Assembly: GCA_910587935.1 (NCBI GenBank)
Contig: CAJUNP010000033.1
Span: 1 to 24,206 of the forward strand
Direction of reading: 5' to 3'
Origin: an uncultured Lachnospiraceae bacterium
GTDB taxonomy: Bacteria; Bacillota; Clostridia; Lachnospirales; Lachnospiraceae
DNA: 24,206 nucleotides
Below the pieces are notes generated by a model. It had not been told where the DNA came from. It ran no database searches and saw only the letters and a list, made by a program, of their open reading frames with translations. How positions within the stretch are numbered: position 1 is the stretch's first letter; each line of letters begins with the position of its first letter. The position numbers and the translations under genes are program-made. Positions 7,677 through 13,504 of the stretch are shown here, piece after piece.

Positions 7677-9203
7677 TCATTCTTCAACAATATACAGTTT
7701 TGAAAAATCCTGCACGTATAAAGGATAAAATTCATAACCCGCGTATTTTTTATTCAGCGCTACCAGCTCCGCAATATCCTGTATATATACGTTCGCCGCT
7801 TCCTCTGTCAAAACCCGCTCGCATTCCTTATAGTATTCTGTCTGATCCGCTTCCTCCAAGGCTGCCTGCGCATTGGCAAAGGCCGTATCGTAAGCCGGAC
7901 TGTTAAAATTAATAAAATTATTGCCCGCCGTACTGGTAAAACGCATCAGTAATGCGCTTGCCGTAAGAGACGCCGCGTCTACGCCCACAACCGTCGCTTC
8001 ATAATTCCGGTCCGCATACACATCGCTGAGCCAACTGTCCCACTCAATCAATTCAATCTGCGCGTCCACATTAATCGCTTTTAACTGTTCGGCCAATACC
8101 TGCGCCGTATCCACATGCTGCGTATAATTGGAGGGAACCTTCACCGTAAAGGAAAATCCGTCCGGATATCCGGCATCTGCAAGAAGCTCTTTCGCTTTCT
8201 CTATATCTTTCTTATACACATCATTAAGCTCGGGCATATAATACTTGCCAAATGCCGGGAACATACTGCTTCCGATCTGGGTACCTTTTCCGTCAGATAC
8301 CATAAGAAGAATCTCTTCTTTATCCACTGCATAGCATAAAGCCTGACGTACGCGTACATCGTCAAAAGGCGCCGCCGCGTTATTCAGATACATAGCCTGC
8401 ACCAGGTTCATGGTTCCTTCCAAAACCTCAAACTGACCGTTAAGCTGCCCGGCCTGAGCCGGTGTTACACGTGCAAACATGTCCACCGATCCGCCGTTTA
8501 AATCCATTACAATGGAATCGGTATTGGCGCAGACCTTCAGTATAACCTGTTCGATCTTCGCCGGTTCTCCCCAATAATCGTCAAACTTTTCAAGAATAAA
8601 GTTCTCCTGGGGAGAGCGGGAAACGAATTTGTAAGGCCCGGTGCCGATGGCAGTCTGATCCGGATCGTTGTTGGACGCAGGCGTAATAGCGGCGTCCACA
8701 GTCGCAAGGTTTGCCAGGAAATCGGCATCCGCGCTTTTTAATACGATTTCCACCGTACTTTCATCCACAATATTTACGCTTTCAACATTAGAAAACGCCG
8801 GTACCAAGGGATCTCCGTTACTGGCATCGGCGCATTTATCAATGGAAAACTTAATGTCCTCTACTGTAACGGTTGTTCCGTCGTGGAACCTGATTCCGTC
8901 CCGGAGCGTAAAAGTATACGTCAGCCGGTCGTCGGAAATTTTGTAGTCGCTTGCTACAGCAGGGTTTAAATTACCATCGCTGTCCGGTTTCAACAGGCCT
9001 TCAAACATGTTGAAATATACCTCTTTTGTTCCTGCCGCAACCGCTTTGTTGGGGTCAAGACTGTCTTCCATATCCTGAGGTATACCAATGGTAATCTGAG
9101 AGGAATCCTCACCTTGCTTATCACCTGAGCAAGCACTCAGTGCAATAGTCAGTGTCGTCAACACAACTATTGAAAGGAGTAATTTCATTCCTTTTCTTTT
9201 CAT
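7677..9203 (-). CDS. ABC importer substrate-binding lipoprotein, solute-binding family 5
   Basis: This is the extracytoplasmic receptor of the importer. Residues 1-25 form a lipoprotein signal: KRK at the start, a hydrophobic core, and lipobox LSAC with Cys25 as the lipidated residue, followed by a flexible acidic linker. The mature part shows family 5 features: FEGLLKPDSDGN, the FTLRDGIRFHDGTTVTVEDI segment, AIGTGPYKF, VRQALCYAVDKEEI and the NINFNSPAYD-like region near the end. The family includes binding proteins for di- and oligopeptides, nickel and opines; this sequence does not settle which. It is first in a five-gene operon with a good promoter, a CodY-like box and a dyad upstream. Confidence 0.93.
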   Translation of the reverse strand: MKRKGMKLLLSIVVLTTLTIALSACSGDKQGEDSSQITIGIPQDMEDSLDPNKAVAAGTKEVYFNMFEGLLKPDSDGNLNPAVASDYKISDDRLTYTFTLRDGIRFHDGTTVTVEDIKFSIDKCADASNGDPLVPAFSNVESVNIVDESTVEIVLKSADADFLANLATVDAAITPASNNDPDQTAIGTGPYKFVSRSPQENFILEKFDDYWGEPAKIEQVILKVCANTDSIVMDLNGGSVDMFARVTPAQAGQLNGQFEVLEGTMNLVQAMYLNNAAAPFDDVRVRQALCYAVDKEEILLMVSDGKGTQIGSSMFPAFGKYYMPELNDVYKKDIEKAKELLADAGYPDGFSFTVKVPSNYTQHVDTAQVLAEQLKAINVDAQIELIEWDSWLSDVYADRNYEATVVGVDAASLTASALLMRFTSTAGNNFINFNSPAYDTAFANAQAALEEADQTEYYKECERVLTEEAANVYIQDIAELVALNKKYAGYEFYPLYVQDFSKLYIVEE

Positions 9204-9240
9204 GTGTTTCGTTCCTTTCTTTTTCCTTTATGAAATTGTT

Positions 9241-9260
9241 ATGATGATAAACTTCATCAT
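9241..9260. promoter_or_regulatory. Small dyad in the 5' leader of the importer operon
   Basis: ATGATGA (9241-9247) and TCATCAT (9254-9260) form a perfect 7-bp inverted repeat with a 6-nt spacer. It lies just downstream of the predicted transcription start near 9262 and about 40 bases before the binding-protein ATG. It could be a repressor site or a small leader hairpin; no family is recognised. Confidence 0.4.
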
Positions 9261-9268
9261 TCTTCTGT

Positions 9269-9297
9269 ATTGTATACAAAGCCGCAGAAAAAATCAA
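9269..9297 (-). promoter_or_regulatory. Sigma-A promoter of the ABC importer operon
   Basis: On the minus strand -35 TTGATT (9292-9297) and -10 TACAAT (9269-9274) are separated by exactly 17 bp. It lies in the gap between nrdR and the binding-protein gene, giving a leader of about 60 nt that includes an AAAGGA SD site. Confidence 0.7.
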
Positions 9298-9299
9298 TA

Positions 9300-9314
9300 C
9301 CTTTTCTGAAAATG
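9300..9314. promoter_or_regulatory. CodY-like box upstream of the importer promoter
   Basis: The 15 bases match the CodY consensus AATTTTCWGAAAATT at 12 positions, with the whole core TTTTCTGAAAAT intact. The box begins 3 bp upstream of the -35, at the place where CodY or another regulator could contact RNA polymerase or block it. CodY senses branched-chain amino acids and GTP and controls many peptide importers in Firmicutes. Regulation here is inferred. Confidence 0.45.
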
Positions 9315-9315
9315 T

Positions 9316-9774
9316 TTAATCATCCTTGTTCAAAACACTCTTCAGTTCATCCATAAACGTATTAATATCCTTAAACTCTCGGTAAACGGAGGCAAAACGG
9401 ACATATGCCACCGCCTCCAGATTTTTAAGCTTATTCATAACCAGTTCCCCGATTACCTGGCTGGGAATTTCTTTTTCTTCCAGATTAAAAATTTCCGTTT
9501 CCACATCGTTAATCAGATTCGTAATCTGACTGGCGGAAATCGGACGCTTATGGCAGGCGCGGAGCACACCCGCTTCAATCTTGGAACGGTCGTAGGTTTC
9601 CCGGTTGTTATCTTTTTTGATAATGATCAGGGGAATCGTCTCCACTTTCTCATACGTTGTAAAACGTTTCCCACATTCATCGCAGGCGCGGCGTCTGCGT
9701 ATGGAATTATTCTCTTCCGCCGGTCTCGAATCAATTACTCTTGTATTTTCATGGCTGCAAAACGGACATCGCAT
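9316..9774 (-). CDS. nrdR: Transcriptional repressor NrdR
   Basis: NrdR represses ribonucleotide reductase genes when its ATP-cone senses (d)ATP levels. From the chosen start the zinc ribbon has Cys3, Cys6, Cys31 and Cys34 (CPFC and CDEC), with VIDSRPAEE and IRRRRACDEC between them, all typical of NrdR. The ATP-cone spans about residues 47-137, starting IIIKKDNNRETYDRSKI and including VRFASVYREFKD. An upstream in-frame ATG exists at 9780, but the GGGAG site is one base from it and seven from the ATG at 9774, which also gives the canonical MRCPFC start and 152 residues. A consensus promoter with a large dyad precedes it. Confidence 0.96.
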   Translation of the reverse strand: MRCPFCSHENTRVIDSRPAEENNSIRRRRACDECGKRFTTYEKVETIPLIIIKKDNNRETYDRSKIEAGVLRACHKRPISASQITNLINDVETEIFNLEEKEIPSQVIGELVMNKLKNLEAVAYVRFASVYREFKDINTFMDELKSVLNKDD

Positions 9775-9810
9775 ATCCATTCTCCCTTCATCTTTCTGAC
9801 GTCTGAATTC

Positions 9811-9849
9811 CGCTGTTTTTCATAATTATATACATTATAGAAAACAGCG
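9811..9849. promoter_or_regulatory. Long dyad centred on the nrdR transcription start
   Basis: Two 16-base arms (9811-9826 and 9834-9849) are inverted repeats with 14 of 16 matches around a 7-nt AT centre. The right arm contains the -10 element, and the centre is close to the predicted start near 9827. Transcripts from this promoter would lack the right-arm copy, so it is more likely a DNA operator than an RNA hairpin; read-through from ylmC could fold it. It does not clearly match a NrdR box. Confidence 0.5.
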
Positions 9850-9862
9850 CTGCTTATGTCAA
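9834..9862 (-). promoter_or_regulatory. Consensus sigma-A promoter of nrdR
   Basis: On the minus strand perfect -35 TTGACA (9857-9862) and perfect -10 TATAAT (9834-9839) are separated by 17 bp. It lies between ylmC and nrdR. So strong a promoter for a repressor gene suggests repression at the overlapping dyad. Confidence 0.85.
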
Positions 9863-9866
9863 CTTT

Positions 9867-10103
9867 TTAAGTACAGATATCCACTAAAATGATATCAGGA
9901 CCTATCTGTTTAATATTTTTATACGGAATGATATAATCCTGATCACACTTAAACAAATTGCAAAACTTATTGCCGCACTCCGGCACAATCAGCTTGTGAA
10001 TACAGCCGTTACACTCGTCAAATTCAAAATCTGCTACTTTTCCCAATCGTTTGCAGTCTTTAATATTAATTACTTCCTTTGATTTAAGCTCTGAAAACAG
10101 CAT
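9867..10103 (-). CDS. YlmC/YmxH family sporulation protein (PRC-barrel)
   Basis: This small protein belongs to the YlmC/YmxH family, single PRC-barrel proteins associated with sporulation; the molecular role is not settled. The motif MLFSELKSKEVINI, then GxxLGKV-like RLGKVADFEFDE, and IPYKNIKQIGPDIILVDI are the expected strands. The open frame extends to a TTG at 10115, but ATG at 10103 gives the family's usual MLFSEL start with GAGGTGG just upstream, for 78 residues. Four Cys residues lie between residues 31 and 50, which is more than I would expect and might bind metal. It diverges from sigG, in keeping with a sporulation role. Confidence 0.88.
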   Translation of the reverse strand: MLFSELKSKEVINIKDCKRLGKVADFEFDECNGCIHKLIVPECGNKFCNLFKCDQDYIIPYKNIKQIGPDIILVDICT

Positions 10104-10130
10104 ATTCCACCTCAAAAAAGCTTCTTTACT

Positions 10131-10161
10131 TATCCTATGCAGCTTTTAAAAAAGAATGTAT
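10131..10161 (-). promoter_or_regulatory. Candidate mother-cell sigma promoter of ylmC
   Basis: On the minus strand CATAGGATA (10131-10139) fits the CATAnnnTA -10 shared by sigma-E and sigma-K, and ATACATT (10155-10161) lies 15 bp upstream as a poor sigma-E-like -35. The leader to the ATG would be about 20-25 nt. Confidence 0.35.
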
Positions 10162-10178
10162 AAATTTCCTTTTACCGG
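10158..10178 (+). promoter_or_regulatory. Candidate sigma-F type promoter of sigG
   Basis: On the plus strand GTATA (10158-10162) matches the sigma-F -35 and is followed after 14 bp by GG (10177-10178), the start of a sigma-F -10, but the rest of the -10 fits poorly. CATTTTA at 10184-10190 resembles a sigma-G -10, yet the spacing of 21 bp is too long. The site overlaps the candidate ylmC -35. Confidence 0.3.
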
Positions 10179-10258
10179 TAAATCATTTTATTACAAAGAA
10201 TCGAAACAGCCCGGCCGTTTAACCGGAAGATTCCTATTATTAACCGGAGGTATTAAGC

Positions 10259-11041
10259 ATGGCGTTAGGCAGCAAAGTAGAAATCTGCGGTGTAAATACC
10301 GCAAAGCTCCCCTTACTAAAGCTGGCGGAAAAAGAGGCTCTTTTCGCCAAAATCGAAGAAGGCGACCTGTCCGCCCGTGAAAAATATATTGAAGGAAATC
10401 TCCGTCTGGTCTTAAGCGTTATCAAACGTTTTTCTTCCAGCAACGAAAACGTAGACGACCTCTTTCAAATCGGCTGCATCGGATTAATTAAGGCAATTGA
10501 TAATTTCGACAGCACCTTAAACGTTAAATTCAGTACTTATGCGGTACCTATGATAATCGGTGAAATCCGTCGTTTTTTAAGAGACAACAATTCCATCCGC
10601 GTCAGCCGTTCCTTAAAGGACACCGCATATAAAGCAATCTACGCCAAAGAAAATCTTACGAGAAAAAATTCCAAAGAACCGACAATTGAAGAAATTTCCC
10701 AGGAAATCGGCATAACAAAAGAGGATATCGTATACGCTCTGGACGCCATCCAAAATCCCATGAGCCTGTATGAACCGATCTACACGGACGGCGGCGATAC
10801 ACTTTACGTTATGGATCAGATCAGCGATAAGAAAAATAAAGAAGAAACCTGGGTAGAACATCTGTCTTTGAGCGAGGCAATGAAACGGCTTGGCGACAGG
10901 GAACACGAAATTATTACGCTTCGCTTTTTCGAAGGAAAAACACAGATGGAAGTGGCCGAATTAATCGGGATATCCCAGGCGCAGGTATCAAGGCTGGAAA
11001 AAAACGCACTGCGCGTCATGCGCGGTTATTTAAGCGCCTGA
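10259..11041 (+). CDS. sigG: RNA polymerase sporulation sigma factor SigG
   Basis: Sigma-G directs late gene expression in the forespore. The 260-residue protein has the diagnostic N-terminal segment VEICGVNTAKLPLL, which separates sigma-G from sigma-F, then region 2 (NLRLVLSVIKRF, DDLFQIGCIGLIKAIDNF, FSTYAVPMIIGEIRRFLRD), region 3 (EPTIEEISQEIGITKEDI) and region 4 with the helix-turn-helix TQMEVAELIGISQAQVSRLE. The ATG has GGAGG at 8 bases. It is the only plus-strand gene in the window, divergent from ylmC and convergent with the lgt/DUF6472 operon. In many Clostridia sigG follows sigE in the same direction; here about 2.5 kb of other genes separate them and sigG is inverted. Confidence 0.97.
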   Translation: MALGSKVEICGVNTAKLPLLKLAEKEALFAKIEEGDLSAREKYIEGNLRLVLSVIKRFSSSNENVDDLFQIGCIGLIKAIDNFDSTLNVKFSTYAVPMIIGEIRRFLRDNNSIRVSRSLKDTAYKAIYAKENLTRKNSKEPTIEEISQEIGITKEDIVYALDAIQNPMSLYEPIYTDGGDTLYVMDQISDKKNKEETWVEHLSLSEAMKRLGDREHEIITLRFFEGKTQMEVAELIGISQAQVSRLEKNALRVMRGYLSA

Positions 11042-11064
11042 GTCTGCATATATTCCATGAATAC

Positions 11065-11100
11065 AAAAAGAAAGTGTTAAAATGTTAAACTTTAACACTT
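11065..11100 (-). terminator. Terminator between sigG and the convergent lgt/DUF6472 operon
   Basis: A 10-bp perfect stem (11072-11081 with 11091-11100) with a 9-nt loop is followed on the minus strand by TCTTTTT. On the plus strand the hairpin lies 30 bp after the sigG stop, but no U run follows, so it is best for minus-strand transcripts and may help terminate sigG weakly. Confidence 0.75.
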
Positions 11101-11123
11101 CCTACATAAAAATCAATTCTGTT

Positions 11124-11318
11124 TTACATCTGCTTACGAACCACCAGATATTCATCTCCCGGCTGATAATAAGGACAATTATCAAAAGAGGCTGAAAGAA
11201 ACCGGCTCATCTCATCCTCATCCAGTTCCATTTCACAGGTATAACAATCATAGTCTTCGTCATAGATATAATTGTTACAGCTGTCACAGTTAGTTTGTCT
11301 TATCTTTTTCGCTTTCAA
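11124..11318 (-). CDS. DUF6472 family small Cys-rich protein
   Basis: This 64-residue acidic protein has CDSCNNY near the N terminus, CYTC in the middle and FDNCPYY later, giving five Cys residues in a likely zinc-ribbon-like arrangement, and ends GDEYLVVRKQM. I recognise the pattern as DUF6472, a small family of Lachnospiraceae and relatives with unknown function. The start is TTG at 11318, supported by AGGAG five bases upstream, and it overlaps the end of the Lgt-family gene by 29 bp, which suggests translational coupling. It is the last gene before a terminator. Metal binding is inferred only from Cys spacing. Confidence 0.8.
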   Translation of the reverse strand: MKAKKIRQTNCDSCNNYIYDEDYDCYTCEMELDEDEMSRFLSASFDNCPYYQPGDEYLVVRKQM

Positions 11319-12087
11319 TGCCGCTCCTGCCCGCCTTCCGATTCAGTATCGAGGCCCCCCATATAAGGACGGCTCCTGCAATAACCGTAAAAACAGAAAT
11401 AAACTGAGAAGTTGAAAAGGTTCCTACATTCCCGCGGATCAAATCTCCCCGGAAATACTCCAGAATAAAACGTCCGATACTGTAAAAAATCAGGTAAAAA
11501 CCGCCGATCTGGCCCGGCGCCTTGAATCTGCCGGACAGAAAAACCAGCACGGCAAACAACAGAAAATCAAGTCCGCTGGATATCAGCTGCGTCGGAACCA
11601 GCGGTATTCCGTTAGGCGCAAACGCGGAATTCGTAAACGTAACCGCAAACCGGCCGTCCGTAGGACATCCGTAACAGCATCCGGCCAGAAAGCATCCGAT
11701 CCTTCCAAAACCCTGCGCAAGAGCAACCGCCGGCATCGCAACATCCAAATACCGTAAAAATTCCAGTTTCTTTATCCGGCAGAAAACAATTGCCGTAAGG
11801 ATTCCTCCGATAATGCCTCCGTATACAACCCAGCCGCTTGCCACTTCCCTTATTATGGCGGGATCTGCAATAATATCCTTCAGCCTGGTCAGCGTATATA
11901 AAAGCTTGGATCCCAGAAAACCGCCGATCACACTGCATACAGTCAGTGCGAAAACGGGTTCCGCATCCAGGCCCTTTTTCCGTGCTCCACGCTCCGTCCA
12001 AAGATATGCCGCTATAATACCAATCCCTACCATCAGTCCATAACCGTAAACCGTAAAGGGACCGATAGAAAATAACTCGTTCTTCAT
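11290..12087 (-). CDS. lgt: Prolipoprotein diacylglyceryl transferase (Lgt) family protein, divergent signature
   Basis: Lgt transfers diacylglycerol from phosphatidylglycerol to the lipobox Cys of prolipoproteins. This 265-residue protein has about seven membrane helices and the Lgt layout: an N-terminal YGYGLMVGIGIIAAYLW helix, GWVVYGGIIGG (86-95), GRIGCFLAGCCYG (128-140), PTQL (165-168) and GRFILEYFRGD (205-215). The signature aligns without gaps to the classical one, and its Arg129 and Gly140 are kept, but the conserved Asn and Glu are Cys132 and Cys137, and the usual His of the HGG motif is Tyr89. It may therefore be a paralog with another activity, with a classical lgt elsewhere. It lies 20 bp after cheY, with a rather distant GGAG. 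Confidence 0.8.
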   Translation of the reverse strand: MKNELFSIGPFTVYGYGLMVGIGIIAAYLWTERGARKKGLDAEPVFALTVCSVIGGFLGSKLLYTLTRLKDIIADPAIIREVASGWVVYGGIIGGILTAIVFCRIKKLEFLRYLDVAMPAVALAQGFGRIGCFLAGCCYGCPTDGRFAVTFTNSAFAPNGIPLVPTQLISSGLDFLLFAVLVFLSGRFKAPGQIGGFYLIFYSIGRFILEYFRGDLIRGNVGTFSTSQFISVFTVIAGAVLIWGASILNRKAGRSGIESEKDKTN

Positions 12088-12107
12088 ATTTAAATTAATC
12101 TCCAGTT

Positions 12108-12467
12108 CTAATCGCCAAGAATTTTGCCGACGGTCTCTAAAATTTTATCTTTCTCAAGAGGCTTTGTAATAAATTCCGCCGCGCCAAGCTTTACGGCTTC
12201 CATTACCTTGCTCTCCTGTCCGGCTGCCGTCACCATAATTACGTTCGCTTTCCCGTCGTATTCACGGATCTGCCTTAACGCCTCCAGACCATCCATAACA
12301 GGCATGGTTATATCCATGGTAACAAGCTTTGGCTGTTCGGTCTTATATTTCTCTACGCCGTCCGCTCCGTTCTCCGCTTCCACCACGTCATACCCGTTTT
12401 CAGAAAGCAGGTTCCTCATAATCTTTCTGGATGTTCTTGAATCGTCTATAATCAGTATTTTAGCCAT
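12108..12467 (-). CDS. Single-domain response regulator, CheY-like
   Basis: A stand-alone receiver domain of 119 residues with no output domain. The acidic pocket Asp8-Asp9, phospho-acceptor Asp52 in VTMDITMPVMDG, Thr80 (VTAA) and Lys102 (TKP) are all present, so it should be phosphorylated. The ATG is preceded by GGAGGAG. It lies 27 bp after a gene with a CheX-type phosphatase domain, the natural partner for dephosphorylating a CheY. No histidine kinase, receptor or flagellar gene is in the window, so the kinase must be elsewhere. CheY is the family; a role in chemotaxis is not shown. Confidence 0.93.
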   Translation of the reverse strand: MAKILIIDDSRTSRKIMRNLLSENGYDVVEAENGADGVEKYKTEQPKLVTMDITMPVMDGLEALRQIREYDGKANVIMVTAAGQESKVMEAVKLGAAEFITKPLEKDKILETVGKILGD

Positions 12468-12494
12468 TTCTTCTCCTCCTTTTTTTCTGCTCCG

Positions 12495-13370
12495 TCACTG
12501 AAACACGACAAAACGAAGTCTGCTCCCCTTTACCAGCATGGGCAGAACACAAATCCCTCCGTCTGCCTGCATATCCTGATCCGTTTCGTACATTGCCGGC
12601 GGCAGAAGCTCCCATTCTATAGATTCCTTACTTTTTGCCGAAGCATAAATTCCATTTATACAATTCAGAAGTTCCGCACAGGAATCCAGTGCATCCGCAT
12701 CCAGCGTGGCAAAGGCTTCACCTGCAAAAGAAGATGCCGCATTTAAAAACCCGCCGTCCTCTTCAATCAGTCCCACGCAGATCCGGCTGCCATCCTCCGC
12801 TTCCAGCGTCTGAAAAGCTCCGTTTTTCCCGTTAATGCTCTCCTCCATATTCCCCTGTTCCAGACAGATGTCTCTGTCTACACATCGGATCATGGTTCTT
12901 ACGGCAACCCCTGCAAGTTCCTCAAACAGTGTTGCTTCTTTTGGTAAAAACATGGAAATAACGGCGTCCGTATCACCGCTTTTTAACGCTTCACATTCCT
13001 CGTCGGAAAGGCCTCTTGCTTTCTTATAATCTGCCAGAAGATTCTCCGTATCGGCCATGCTCATAATACCCTGATCCACAATCGTCTGCAGGAAAATAAG
13101 ATATTCGTCTCCCTGTTTCTTTAATAAAAGCTCTACCTGCGGCTGCGTCAGATAACCGTTCTCTACCGCAATATCTCCAAACCGTTTATCCATAACAGCC
13201 TGCAGACGGTTAACCTCTTCTGCCTGGGCCACGGTCATAAATCCCTCCGATACGGCAATCAGTCCCAGCTTTACCCGAATCTTTCCGGCTCCTTCCAGAA
13301 CCTGCGCCAGTTGTTCTTTTGTTATCTTTCCGGTCTCCACAAGATAACTCCCCAATATGTACCCTACCAT
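12495..13370 (-). CDS. MshEN-like repeats fused to a CheX-type CheY-phosphatase domain
   Basis: The frame extends to a GTG at 13409, but ATG at 13370 has AAGGAG seven bases upstream and gives 291 residues. Residues 3-86 hold three repeats of 29-residue period, each fitting (L/F)G-x2-hh-x2-G-hh-T-x3-h-x3-h, with a weaker fourth to about 117. This resembles the MshEN (GspE N-terminal) domain, some of which bind cyclic di-GMP; repeat 3 has the Arg before F-G and a Gln at its end. Residues about 145-291 look like CheX/CheC: a first helix LFEELAGVAVRTMIRCV, then CAELLNCING with Glu233 and Asn236 in the E-x2-N phosphatase motif. The next gene is a CheY. No close family name is known to me; function is inferred. 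Confidence 0.75.
   Translation of the reverse strand: MVGYILGSYLVETGKITKEQLAQVLEGAGKIRVKLGLIAVSEGFMTVAQAEEVNRLQAVMDKRFGDIAVENGYLTQPQVELLLKKQGDEYLIFLQTIVDQGIMSMADTENLLADYKKARGLSDEECEALKSGDTDAVISMFLPKEATLFEELAGVAVRTMIRCVDRDICLEQGNMEESINGKNGAFQTLEAEDGSRICVGLIEEDGGFLNAASSFAGEAFATLDADALDSCAELLNCINGIYASAKSKESIEWELLPPAMYETDQDMQADGGICVLPMLVKGSRLRFVVFQ
13113..13364 (-). repeat. Three MshEN-like protein repeats, 29-residue period
   Basis: The L/F-G pairs of the three units fall at residues 6-7, 35-36 and 64-65, an exact period of 29. Each unit has the L/F-G, two hydrophobic residues, Gly, two hydrophobic residues and Thr in the same register. Units 2 and 3 are the most alike, both ending in Gln. A degenerate fourth unit follows at residues 93-117. 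Confidence 0.7.
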
Positions 13371-13426
13371 ATAAAACTCCTTTCTCTCACGGTGCCTGTT
13401 ACTGTGCACTGTATCATTCCCTGTTC

Positions 13427-13432
13427 ATTATA
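13427..13432 (-). promoter_or_regulatory. -10 element of the cheX-cheY-lgt-DUF6472 operon
   Basis: A perfect TATAAT on the minus strand lies about 60 bp before the ATG at 13370, in the 134-bp AT-rich gap after sigE. The best -35 (GTGGAA, 18 bp away) is poor, so the promoter may need an activator. No convincing terminator is seen between sigE and this point, so read-through from sigE is possible. Confidence 0.5.
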
Positions 13433-13504
13433 ACTAATTTCACAAAAATATTCCACACTTTTATAGCAAAATAACGAAATATTTTTTATTGTATCGATAT
13501 TATA

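Noticed and set aside
10184..10190. A sigma-G type -10 (CATTTTA) for sigG autoregulation
   Set aside because: The nearest fitting -35 (GTATA) is 21 bp away, beyond the usual 17-18 bp, and nothing suitable lies at the right distance.
11845..12467. A chemotaxis operon
   Set aside because: CheY and a CheX-like gene are present, but no CheA, CheW, receptor or flagellar gene is near, so a chemotaxis role is not supported by the window.
13371..13409. A longer CheX-like protein from GTG 13409
   Set aside because: ATG 13370 has AAGGAG at seven bases, while the GTG has no SD and adds a basic stretch outside the repeats.
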